Assembly: GCA_964493995.1 (NCBI GenBank)
Contig: CAZBQD010000065.1
Location: forward strand, 1 to 5,823
Source of the DNA: GCA-002282575 sp964493995
Lineage (GTDB): Bacteria > Pseudomonadota > Gammaproteobacteria > Thiomicrospirales > Thiomicrospiraceae
Direction of reading: 5' to 3'
DNA: 5,823 nucleotides
The notes under the pieces are model-generated. The model did no database searches. It was not told where the DNA came from and saw nothing but the letters and a program-made list of their open reading frames with translations. The stretch's first letter is position 1, and each line of letters begins with the position of its first letter. This document shows positions 1 to 5,498 of the stretch, piece after piece. The translations under genes and the position numbers were made by a program.

Positions 1-22
1 AAAACCTATCCTGAGTTATTTG

Positions 23-214
23 TTAAAAAAGCTTATAACCAGTCGAGACCCGACAATTAACTAAGCGTGGATTTTGATTGGCATAATCGGCTAGCGTCAT
101 GCTGGAATAGCCTCCCTCGCAATGCTTGAAGTAAAGCTCATCACGCATTGGTACAAAGTCGCTGTTAAAGCTTAGTGCGTCACGCGTGAAGTTTTGTAAT
201 GCTTCTGACCACAT
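23..214 (-). CDS. Unrecognised 63-aa protein, translationally coupled to the SLOG gene
   Basis: I do not recognise this protein. It is complete at 63 residues and soluble-looking, with no signal peptide or membrane segment. It begins MWSEALQNF and ends STGYKLF, is rich in aromatic residues, and has a His-Cys pair at 31-32 and a second Cys at 54, too few for a classical zinc motif. The case for a real gene is position: its ATG lies 2 nt after the TAA of the SLOG gene on the same strand, and a GAG-type ribosome binding site sits about 8 nt upstream inside the end of that gene. This arrangement suggests translational coupling and a shared role with the SLOG protein, possibly as a partner or effector, but that is inference. 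No terminator is visible in the remaining 22 nt, so the transcript may continue beyond the window. A chance frame of this length cannot be excluded. Confidence 0.55.
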   Translation of the reverse strand: MWSEALQNFTRDALSFNSDFVPMRDELYFKHCEGGYSSMTLADYANQNPRLVNCRVSTGYKLF

Positions 215-216
215 AG

Positions 217-576
217 TTATTGCTCTTTTTGTTGTGCGTGAAAATTGATGATTTGAAAAGGCTTTCTTAAATCGTTGGCATAATCGAGTGCGTGTAAGGT
301 GCCACGAGACTCACCATCCCAAAATGCGATGACTTCATCGGCATGGTCAATAATCGTTTTATTTCTGATATACCCCGCCCCTTTGCCGTAAAGCTTCCAT
401 TGAGCAGGAAAAATCAGCTTTTCTAATCCGTTTTGGTCGGCAAAGTTTTCAGCCAGCTTATCGGCACCACGCGCCCCACCCGATACCAGCATAAAAGGCA
501 TTTTAGGGGTTAAGATTTGTGCTAAAAGTGTGGCATCATCGAAGGTGCGTGAGCCAATGACAGCAAGGTGTTTCAT
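217..576 (-). CDS. SLOG-family (DUF2493-like) nucleotide-binding protein
   Basis: This is a 119-residue single-domain Rossmann-like protein of the SLOG superfamily, related to YspA/YpsA and distantly to DprA. Visible signatures are the first strand and turn AVIGSRTF (5-12), the glycine-rich loop VSGGARGAD (31-39), the GYIRNKTII segment (68-76) and FWDGESRGT (85-93), the last corresponding to the late loop that lines the ligand pocket. Family members bind or process nucleotides or nucleotide-derived signals; the ligand here is unknown. Its length is normal for stand-alone DUF2493 proteins. The ATG at 576 is the only reasonable start: extending the frame upstream meets no ATG, GTG or TTG before a stop. 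The ribosome binding site is weak (GGATGG about 8-13 nt upstream). It precedes the 63-aa gene by 2 nt and follows a broken toxin gene by 80 nt, so it may belong to the same transcript as the antitoxin or have its own promoter; none is convincing. Confidence 0.85.
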   Translation of the reverse strand: MKHLAVIGSRTFDDATLLAQILTPKMPFMLVSGGARGADKLAENFADQNGLEKLIFPAQWKLYGKGAGYIRNKTIIDHADEVIAFWDGESRGTLHALDYANDLRKPFQIINFHAQQKEQ

Positions 577-656
577 GTTTAATCCATCCGTTTCGCTTGA
601 TGAGATTATGATCGCATAAGGTCGGACAGAATGAGTCTTAGATGACAGCTAGAAAC
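577..656. other. Intergenic gap between toxin remnant and SLOG gene
   Basis: This 80-nt stretch holds no gene. On the minus strand there is a CATAAT box about 35 nt before the SLOG start, but no acceptable -35 hexamer at 16-18 nt, so I do not call a promoter. No terminator hairpin followed by a T-run is seen, which leaves read-through from the antitoxin region into the SLOG gene possible. Confidence 0.4.
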
Positions 657-776
657 TTAACTTGCAGTAATGACTGCCTTCGCTTCCGTGAGTAAGCTTT
701 CTGATAAGCGAAAATTAACGCTGGCCAAACGATCAATCAGTAGTATGCTTATACAGGAAACGATGACACTTCTCAT
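657..776 (-). pseudogene. Remnant of a DUF3368 (PIN-type) toxin with internal deletion
   Basis: This open frame of 39 codons starts with an ATG that overlaps the antitoxin stop (CTATGA), the usual antitoxin-toxin coupling. Its first residues, MRSVIVS then CISILL, resemble the extreme N-terminus of DUF3368 toxins, which normally read like VIVSDTSC-LILL. Its last part, LIDRLASVNFRLSESLLTEA, resembles their C-terminal helices, typically of the form 'ID-L---FRLS--L--EAL'. The whole catalytic middle of a protein of about 150-160 residues is missing, and the first conserved aspartate of the PIN active site, expected right after VIVS, is gone. I therefore read it as a toxin gene shortened by in-frame deletion(s), catalytically dead. 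The family comparison is from memory of consensus features, not from an alignment. The alternative is a genuine small ORF that merely resembles the toxin ends. A peptide could still be translated and might still bind the antitoxin. Confidence 0.6.
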
Positions 777-1093
777 AGATCATTCAAACTGGACAACTCA
801 TCAGCAAGTCGGTAATCAGTAACGGGTATGGCCAATCGATCCAGTAGCTTCATGGTTTCTGATTTGGTCAGTTTCAACAATTCAGTCAGTTTACCTAAAC
901 TAATCATGCCCATTTCAAATGCCTTGAGCGAAATAGACTCTCTCAATCCACCATCCAAAATATGGCTATCAAAACTCACTGTGACGCCTAGTGGCTGACC
1001 TCGCTTGGTGATGATCGTGTAGTCTTCGTGGTCAATGCTATGAACCAGTACAGCGGGATTGCGCTGAATTTCTTTTAGTTCCAGTATTTGCAT
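773..1093 (-). CDS. Phd-like/UPF0175 antitoxin
   Basis: This 106-residue protein is built as a two-part antitoxin. Residues 1 to about 48 look like a Phd/YefM-type fold (MQILELKEIQRNPAVL, then YTIITKRGQPLGVTV), usually the DNA-binding and dimerising half. Residues from about 52 look like the UPF0175 helical segment (SLKAFEMGMISLGKLTELL, LTKSETMKLL, IPVTDY), found in antitoxins whose partner is a DUF3368 PIN-domain RNase. It would bind and neutralise that toxin and repress its own promoter. The start is supported by a strong GGAGAAGG ribosome binding site about 5 nt upstream of the ATG. The stop overlaps the ATG of the toxin gene, but that gene is now only a 39-codon remnant, so this antitoxin appears orphaned. 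It could persist as a neutral relic, as a regulator, or as protection against a related toxin elsewhere. The two-domain assignment rests on sequence patterns, without a profile search. Confidence 0.75.
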   Translation of the reverse strand: MQILELKEIQRNPAVLVHSIDHEDYTIITKRGQPLGVTVSFDSHILDGGLRESISLKAFEMGMISLGKLTELLKLTKSETMKLLDRLAIPVTDYRLADELSSLNDL

Positions 1094-1124
1094 AACCCTT
1101 CTCCAAGGCAGTACTTTAAGGCGT

Positions 1125-1130
1125 AATATA
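1125..1130 (-). promoter_or_regulatory. Candidate -10 box of the antitoxin promoter
   Basis: On the minus strand this is TATATT, five of six matches to the sigma-70 -10 consensus, giving a 5' leader of about 25 nt before the antitoxin ATG. The -35 region is weak (TTAAAT-like at 18 nt) and falls inside the AT-rich palindrome at 1147-1163, a geometry that would allow repression by a bound dimer. Prediction only. Confidence 0.35.
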
Positions 1131-1146
1131 ACGGCAGTGATGGTCT

Positions 1147-1163
1147 TTATTTAAAGTAAATAA
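1147..1163. promoter_or_regulatory. AT-rich palindrome, candidate antitoxin operator
   Basis: TTATTTA and TAAATAA form a perfect 7-bp inverted repeat around a 3-nt centre. It lies just upstream of the -10 candidate at 1125-1130 and overlaps its -35 zone. Antitoxins of this type commonly autoregulate through short palindromes at this position. No T-run follows on either strand, so it does not look like a terminator. Confidence 0.4.
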
Positions 1164-1168
1164 GATGA

Positions 1169-1184
1169 CGGCATATTAATGCCG
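1169..1184. repeat. GC-flanked inverted repeat (CGGCAT / ATGCCG)
   Basis: A perfect 6-bp inverted repeat flanks a 4-nt centre (ATTA), six bases from the AT-rich palindrome. It could be a second operator element or a weak hairpin in the rtcB 3' region. Without a following T-run, an intrinsic terminator is unlikely. Confidence 0.35.
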
Positions 1185-1187
1185 CGC

Positions 1188-1221
1188 CGCAACTTATTGA
1201 TGATGAATTGTTGCGATTATA
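1188..1221 (-). promoter_or_regulatory. Consensus -10 box next to an inverted repeat, possible distal promoter
   Basis: On the minus strand a perfect TATAAT lies at 1216-1221, about 120 nt ahead of the antitoxin start. No good -35 hexamer is found at normal spacing and there is no TGn extension. Directly downstream, GTTGCG (1210-1215) and CGCAAC (1188-1193) make a 6-bp inverted repeat with a 16-nt loop that would cover the start site. This could be a second, regulated promoter for the antitoxin-SLOG stretch. Support is modest. Confidence 0.25.
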
Positions 1222-1267
1222 CCTACCTAGCCTACAACTGATTGCGGGTTAGCATGGTTCTCAAGAA

Positions 1268-2506
1268 TTACCCCTTAACACACACTACTTGCTTGAGCGT
1301 GTGTACAATTTCAACCAAATCGGCTTGAGCTGCCATCACCTTGTCAATGGGCTTGTATGCACGGGGCGACTCATCAATCACGCCTTCATCTTTACGACAA
1401 GCGACACCTTCTGTAGCTTTGATATGCTCATCTAAGGTCACTAATTTTTTAGCTTCCGAACGAGATATAACTCGACCAGCGCCATGACTACAACTGCAAA
1501 AGCTATCCTCGTTGCCTAAACCTCGAACAATAAAAGACTTGGCCCCCATACTACCTGGAATAATACCTAACTCCCCTTTGCGCGCACGCACTGCACCCTT
1601 GCGTGTAACCCAGACATCATTACCGCGATGGGTTTCCTTATTGATGTAATTATGGTGACAATTCACCGCTTCCACATCGGCACTAAATGGCTTGGGTATC
1701 ACCTCTTGAATCGCTTCTAGTGTTCTCGCCATCATTATTTCACGGTTTACTTTTGCAAAAGCTTGTGCCCAAGAAACGGCTTGCACATAATCATCGAACA
1801 AAGTGCTACCTTCGGTAATATAGGCTAGATCTTGATCGGGCAAATGAACATGATGCCTTTCCATTTCCTTTTTAGCGGCAGCAATAAAATGGTTTCCAAT
1901 CGCATTACCCACGCCACGCGATCCACTATGCAACATCACCCAGACAGCTTCAGACTCATCCAAACAGACTTCAATAAAATGGTTGCCTGTTCCCAAAGTA
2001 CCTAAATGTGTTACGTGGTTGGTTTTGGCCAAAAAAGGATATTTTTCGCAGAGTTTGTTAAACTCACTATTGAGTCCTAACCAACGATCTAATACTGCTT
2101 GGGGTGGATTAGTCCAAGCACCTGGATCGCGGTTAGACCGATTCACAGCACGACCAACAGGAACTTTACGTTCGATTTGACTGCGAATCGCTTCCAGATT
2201 ATCAGGTAAGTCACTAGCTTTTAGTGTTGTTTTGGCGGCCATCATGCCGCAGCCAATATCTACCCCTACCGCAGCAGGAATAATGGCACCAATGGTAGGA
2301 ATGACACTACCAATGGTCGAGCCTTTACCAACATGCACATCGGGCATCACCGCAATACTGTCATAAATGAAAGGCAATTTCGCCATGTTTTCTAATTGAC
2401 GCTTTGCTGCCTCTTCAAAAGGCACACCCTTAGTCCAAGATTTAATCGGTGCATGACCTTCTTTCTCAATGCGTTCAAAGGATTCGTTGTTACTATTGCT
2501 GTTCAT
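1268..2506 (-). CDS. rtcB: RtcB RNA ligase (3'-phosphate/5'-hydroxyl type)
   Basis: RtcB is a GTP- and Mn2+-dependent cytoplasmic ligase that joins RNA 2',3'-cyclic-phosphate or 3'-phosphate ends to 5'-hydroxyl ends, repairing tRNA or rRNA cut by ribonucleases. At 412 residues it matches the E. coli-sized form. Motifs visible in order: MPDVHVGKGSTIGSV (54-68); GVDIGCGM (81-88), with metal ligands D83 and C86; HLGTLGTGNHFIEV (167-180), with N175 and H176; LHSGSRGVGN (192-201), with H193; NCHHNY (281-286); PGSMGAKSF (316-324); and CSCSHGAGR (336-344), whose H340 should be the histidine that is guanylylated. All key residues are present, so it should be active. A GAGG ribosome binding site precedes the ATG. 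The sir2 stop is 33 nt upstream, so the two are probably one transcript. No rtcA, rtcR or archease gene is nearby, unlike the E. coli arrangement; a WYL regulator lies two genes upstream instead. It has no downstream partner on a tight spacing. Confidence 0.97.
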   Translation of the reverse strand: MNSNSNNESFERIEKEGHAPIKSWTKGVPFEEAAKRQLENMAKLPFIYDSIAVMPDVHVGKGSTIGSVIPTIGAIIPAAVGVDIGCGMMAAKTTLKASDLPDNLEAIRSQIERKVPVGRAVNRSNRDPGAWTNPPQAVLDRWLGLNSEFNKLCEKYPFLAKTNHVTHLGTLGTGNHFIEVCLDESEAVWVMLHSGSRGVGNAIGNHFIAAAKKEMERHHVHLPDQDLAYITEGSTLFDDYVQAVSWAQAFAKVNREIMMARTLEAIQEVIPKPFSADVEAVNCHHNYINKETHRGNDVWVTRKGAVRARKGELGIIPGSMGAKSFIVRGLGNEDSFCSCSHGAGRVISRSEAKKLVTLDEHIKATEGVACRKDEGVIDESPRAYKPIDKVMAAQADLVEIVHTLKQVVCVKG

Positions 2507-2539
2507 TTTTATAACCTCATGACTGTATTTAGGATACTC

Positions 2540-3370
2540 TTAAAGCAAGCTATGAATCTGCGATAACGCCGATAAGGCACCATCTTTTAGGGTGATATCG
2601 GCATATTTATCAGGATTCGGGTTGATTTGAATCAGCGTCGCTCCCGTCTGTCGCTTTAAACGACCCGCTTGATGACGAATGGTGGCAATGCTATTGCCAG
2701 CACCAATTTCAACAATCACTAAGCGTTTTCCTGATGCTTGGCTTAACCAAGCGTTGAAATGTTCACTCTGAGCTATGGTTCTTTTATCCGACCAATACCA
2801 ATCATTAAACATGAGAATATTAGGACGTAATAAATCACCGTTTACTGCTCTTGGCATCGACTCGTAACTGGCGCGCAAGGTCTCGCTATCTACTTGGATG
2901 TTGTAACCATCCGCTGAAAAAGGTTCTTCCCAAGCTTCAGGGTCTAAATGCTGAAGATGATGAATAGAGCCGTGGCATTCAACAATCCGATCTGCTTCAA
3001 ACCCCGCTTTCTGAAATTGACCATCGACGTTGCTGGTGTAAACAAAAGCCCCTAACGTCATCTTGCTTGACATAGCCAACAAATGGCTAAATCCTGCATG
3101 GGGTAAGGTTTCTCGATAAAGGTGCAAACGATGCCCGTAAAATCCCCAAGCTAAGGTTGGTCGAGTACGAAAGGCATCGGGATTAGCGATATCGGAAAAC
3201 GACAGCCGCTTTTGTTTAAGAACAGGATAGGCTTTCCAAAAGCCTTCTTTACCACGAAAGTCGGGCAATCCGCTATCTACACCCATACCCGCACCTGCCA
3301 GAATCATCATGCCATCAGCATGAGCAATCGCGTCGGCGGCTCGCTTGATTGCATCCATCATGTCGGTCAT
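2540..3370 (-). CDS. Sir2-family NAD-dependent enzyme lacking the zinc cysteines
   Basis: This 276-residue, single-domain sirtuin-fold protein has an NAD+-binding loop GAGMGVDSGLPDFRG (26-40), the TSNVDGQFQKAGF segment (112-124) with N114 and D116, the catalytic-His motif ECHGS (131-135, H133), LRPNILMF (181-188), EIGAGNS (221-227) and QINPN (248-252). Sirtuins use NAD+ to remove acyl groups from lysines; some Sir2 branches only cleave NAD+. Departures from the textbook pattern: the serine of GAGxS is glycine (G30), the glutamine of TQN(I/V)D is serine (S113), and the only cysteine is C132, so the four-Cys zinc module normally between about 135 and 180 is absent. Deacylase, ADP-ribosylation-related or NADase activity all remain possible. 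A better start may be M4 (ATG at 3361): the AAAGGA box abuts the first ATG but sits 8 nt before M4. It precedes rtcB by 33 nt, implying a joint function; the WYL regulator gene lies upstream. Confidence 0.88.
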   Translation of the reverse strand: MTDMMDAIKRAADAIAHADGMMILAGAGMGVDSGLPDFRGKEGFWKAYPVLKQKRLSFSDIANPDAFRTRPTLAWGFYGHRLHLYRETLPHAGFSHLLAMSSKMTLGAFVYTSNVDGQFQKAGFEADRIVECHGSIHHLQHLDPEAWEEPFSADGYNIQVDSETLRASYESMPRAVNGDLLRPNILMFNDWYWSDKRTIAQSEHFNAWLSQASGKRLVIVEIGAGNSIATIRHQAGRLKRQTGATLIQINPNPDKYADITLKDGALSALSQIHSLL

Positions 3371-3375
3371 CCTTT
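3362..3375 (-). promoter_or_regulatory. Ribosome binding site deciding the sir2 start
   Basis: On the minus strand AAAGGATGACCGAC precedes the ATG at 3361. The AGGA core includes the first base of the upstream ATG (3370), leaving no spacer for that codon but 8 nt for the ATG at 3361. Translation most likely starts at 3361, making the protein 273 residues; M5 at 3358 is also possible. Confidence 0.55.
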
Positions 3376-3409
3376 ATAAAACTCATTTAAGCGTTATTAT
3401 GCGGGGTGG

Positions 3410-3428
3410 TAAGACATAATAGGTCTTA
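3410..3428. repeat. Inverted repeat in the sir2 leader
   Basis: TAAGAC and GTCTTA form a perfect 6-bp inverted repeat with a 7-nt loop, about 40 nt before the sir2 start. It could be a leader hairpin or a secondary operator. No function can be assigned from sequence alone. Confidence 0.3.
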
Positions 3429-3475
3429 TGAAATAAATAGAGGTGAACAATTGTACCGTTTGATGAGATATTTTC

Positions 3476-3499
3476 TGCTATAAAATGTGTTTTATAGCA
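3476..3499. promoter_or_regulatory. Perfect 10-bp palindrome, candidate WYL operator for sir2-rtcB
   Basis: TGCTATAAAA (3476-3485) and TTTTATAGCA (3490-3499) are exact inverted repeats around TGTG. The half-site recurs: on the minus strand TTTGCTAT is found in the arm at 3494-3501 and again at 3528-3535, 34 nt away in direct orientation. The palindrome overlaps the best -10 candidate for sir2-rtcB and lies directly after the WYL regulator gene, the expected place for its operator. No T-run follows on either strand, which argues against an intrinsic terminator. Confidence 0.5.
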
Positions 3500-3518
3500 A
3501 AGCTGTGTTTGATCTAAA
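3491..3518 (-). promoter_or_regulatory. Candidate sir2-rtcB promoter
   Basis: On the minus strand TTTAGA (3513-3518, four of six matches to the -35 consensus) and TATAAA (3491-3496, five of six to the -10) are separated by 16 nt. Transcription would start near 3484, giving a leader of roughly 115-120 nt that includes the 3410-3428 inverted repeat. The -10 sits inside the palindrome, so a bound regulator could block it. Confidence 0.35.
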
Positions 3519-3539
3519 GCAGAGTTAATAGCAAACACA
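3504..3539. repeat. Long-loop inverted repeat after the WYL gene
   Basis: TGTGTTTG (3504-3511) and CAAACACA (3532-3539) form a perfect 8-bp inverted repeat with a 20-nt loop, starting 7 nt after the WYL stop codon on the minus strand. It could be a 3'-end stabilising hairpin for the regulator transcript or part of a compound operator with the adjacent palindrome. No T-run follows. Confidence 0.35.
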
Positions 3540-3546
3540 ATCGACC

Positions 3547-4563
3547 TTAGCTGTACCCTGCCAAAGTCGCTTGCAGTCGTTGTTGGATTTGTTGCCGCAG
3601 CTGAATTGGTGCTTGTACGATCAGGCTCTCTCCTTGCGATAGTATCCACCAGCCAAGTTGCCAAGTATCAAAAACACTGGCGGTTAGCTGATAGCTACCG
3701 TCACTGTTGGCGATCAGTTGTTGATCAGATGATAGCGGTGTTTCGGTTAGCCGTGCCGCTAAGGCTTCATCAATACGCGCAACCAGCTGAATTTTGTCTT
3801 CTGGACGTTCGTGAAAACCGCCTGCTCCTGAGGCCAAATAGTCTTGCCATGACTGTTTATTCTGCGGATTAGCTGGATCGAAGTGATTGATTTCGGCTGC
3901 CTCAAAACGATGTAAAGCATAGAGGCGAATATCTTCATATTCTTTGGCCGTGCCACCAACATAGGTAATGGGCCCACGTTGAACGATACCCAAGGGATGT
4001 AACACAAAGTCTTTGGCTTCATTGGCTTGTAGCGCACGGTAACGGACATTGAGTTGCTTTTGTTCAAACACGGCTTGATAAATGTTGTGCTGAATATCCA
4101 AGTCGATATTGGGAGCTTGTAAAGGCTGTGTGGGTGCTTCTACCACCACACTATTCAACCAGTGCTGTAATTGATGCTTACTGCCAAGGCCCGTAATGGT
4201 CTGCATGGCCTGTTTGAACATGGGCATCAGGTCATCTAGTAATGCTGGTGGTAATAACTGAGTTAAATGCTGTTGCACCAAATGTAGGCTTAGCGCTTCT
4301 TGCAGACTCATCATGGGTAGATGGGTTCGTGCCTCTCGCGACCATTTCCAGCCGTAGGGTTTGCTACGATCATTACACTCTAATGGCAGCACAGAAGCGA
4401 TATCGTTTAGGTCTCGCTGCACGGTGCGTGACGTTACCTGATAGCCTTGCTCGGTTAGGGCTGCGGTCAAATCTACAACAGTGATTTGTGCTGGTGAACG
4501 AGGGATCAGGTGCAGCATCTGCAACTGACGAACAAGGGTTTCATGACTGGCGACGGATGGCAT
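3547..4563 (-). CDS. WYL-domain transcriptional regulator (YafY-like)
   Basis: This 338-residue cytoplasmic DNA-binding protein has three parts. An N-terminal winged helix-turn-helix (about 8-75) has the recognition helix SRTVQRDLNDI (45-55). A central WYL domain (about 155-225) has the characteristic HPLGIVQRGPITYVGG stretch (189-204) and LYALHRF (214-220). A C-terminal WCX-like extension (about 255-335) ends near LRQQIQQRLQATL. WYL domains are thought to sense ligands such as nucleotides or nucleic acid and to switch the attached HTH. A strong AGGAG ribosome binding site stands 7 nt before the ATG, and the nucleotidase stop lies only 26 nt upstream, so it is probably co-transcribed with that gene. 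It sits immediately upstream of sir2-rtcB and the palindromes at 3476-3539, making it the likely controller of RNA repair here in place of RtcR. Whether it represses or activates, and its ligand, cannot be read from sequence. Confidence 0.92.
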   Translation of the reverse strand: MPSVASHETLVRQLQMLHLIPRSPAQITVVDLTAALTEQGYQVTSRTVQRDLNDIASVLPLECNDRSKPYGWKWSREARTHLPMMSLQEALSLHLVQQHLTQLLPPALLDDLMPMFKQAMQTITGLGSKHQLQHWLNSVVVEAPTQPLQAPNIDLDIQHNIYQAVFEQKQLNVRYRALQANEAKDFVLHPLGIVQRGPITYVGGTAKEYEDIRLYALHRFEAAEINHFDPANPQNKQSWQDYLASGAGGFHERPEDKIQLVARIDEALAARLTETPLSSDQQLIANSDGSYQLTASVFDTWQLGWWILSQGESLIVQAPIQLRQQIQQRLQATLAGYS

Positions 4564-4589
4564 GACGTTGCTCCTAACAGAATCGGTTT

Positions 4590-5498
4590 TTATCGGTTGG
4601 CAATACCAAAGGGAATATGCACCATGGCTAAGCGGCTATCATCAGTTTTGAGGTGGGCTAATTGGTCATCAAAGAATAATTGGGGTTTCATAATGGCCAA
4701 GACGCGCTCTTTTTTCATGCCGCCTAAGAAAAAAGTTTCATCGGGAGTGATACCCCAAGATTTTAAGGTCGTGATCACACGTTGATGGGCAGGTGCGGCT
4801 CTGGCGGTAACGATGGCAATACGAATCAGATCATGTTGTTGATGTGTTTTGGCGAGTTGCTGTAATCGTCCTAGCCCTTTGAAGAACTCAGATAAAGGAC
4901 CGGCATTGTGTGGTTTGGCAGCGTGATGCGTTTCGTGCTCAACAAAAGCGAGTAAATCTTGGCTTTTATAAACTTGTTCGGCTTCATCGTCGGCCAAAAC
5001 GCCATCAAAGTCAAAGGCAACTCTGAGCTGCTGATTAGGATCAGCATCATCGGTTGTCGCGGGTAACACAATGCCTGCTGGGTGTCCGGCTTCAATAGCT
5101 TTGCGCACATCGGCTTCATTGGCACTTAAAAAAAGCGAGACATTAAAGGCGGGCAAATAGGGAAATGGCGATGAACCACTCATAAAAGCGGCACGACTGA
5201 TATCTAATCCATAATGCGCAATTGAGTGAAATACACGCTCACCCGTTTCTGGGGAGTTACGTGAAAAAAGAACCACTTCTACTGGACGATCATCGGCAAA
5301 AACCTCATTCAGCGCCAATAAACGACGAATAAAGGGATAAGCAACGCCGACCGCTAAAGGCTCATCTCGATGGGCTTGCTGATAAGCACGATAAGCATCC
5401 GCTCCCTGCTCTTCAAACACCTGATTAGATAAACTTAAATCGAATAACGCACTAGACGCTATGCCAATCACTAATTTTTCTTCAATGGGAAATGCCAT
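4590..5498 (-). CDS. Cytosolic 5'-nucleotidase (HAD-fold, NT5C1-like)
   Basis: This 302-residue protein belongs to the bacterial 5'-nucleotidase family related to eukaryotic NT5C1 (Pfam 5'-nucleotidase, PF06189). It would hydrolyse nucleoside 5'-monophosphates to nucleosides and phosphate in the cytosol. The start MAFPIEEKLVIGIASSALFD is typical of the family. Other conserved parts are PFIRRLLALN (55-64), VVLFSRNSPETG (75-86), HAD motif I DFDGVLADD (163-171, nucleophile D163 and acid D165), motif II IVTAR (229-233, T231), motif III lysine in GGMKKERV (259-266) and motif IV FFDDQ (275-279, D277/D278). Length and motifs are complete. The ribosome binding site is moderate: GAGA about 6 nt upstream, with a stronger GGTGGAG lying further away. 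The WYL gene follows after 26 nt, suggesting one transcript. Salvage of nucleotides released by RNA decay would fit the neighbours, but this is inference. The exact nucleotide substrate is unknown. Confidence 0.92.
   Translation of the reverse strand: MAFPIEEKLVIGIASSALFDLSLSNQVFEEQGADAYRAYQQAHRDEPLAVGVAYPFIRRLLALNEVFADDRPVEVVLFSRNSPETGERVFHSIAHYGLDISRAAFMSGSSPFPYLPAFNVSLFLSANEADVRKAIEAGHPAGIVLPATTDDADPNQQLRVAFDFDGVLADDEAEQVYKSQDLLAFVEHETHHAAKPHNAGPLSEFFKGLGRLQQLAKTHQQHDLIRIAIVTARAAPAHQRVITTLKSWGITPDETFFLGGMKKERVLAIMKPQLFFDDQLAHLKTDDSRLAMVHIPFGIANR

Noticed and set aside
1983..2180. 65-codon plus-strand frame inside rtcB
   Set aside because: It is antisense to conserved RtcB motifs and has no independent support.
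657..2506. Idea that RtcB repairs damage made by the adjacent toxin
   Set aside because: The toxin is broken, and PIN-type nucleases generally leave 5'-phosphate and 3'-hydroxyl ends, which RtcB does not join; proximity alone does not support the link.
3476..3499. Reading the 10-bp palindrome as an intrinsic terminator of the WYL gene
   Set aside because: The stem is A/T-rich and no run of T follows on either strand; the overlap with a -10 box favours an operator.
3383..3664. 93-codon minus-strand frame between sir2 and WYL
   Set aside because: It overlaps the 3' end of the clear WYL gene in another frame, is low in complexity (Thr/Ala runs) at its start, and has no recognisable domain; it covers the palindromic regulatory region.
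3606..4785. Several plus-strand and alternate-frame ORFs across the WYL gene and nucleotidase 3' end
   Set aside because: All are shadows of two well-recognised minus-strand genes; none carries a known motif or good ribosome binding site.
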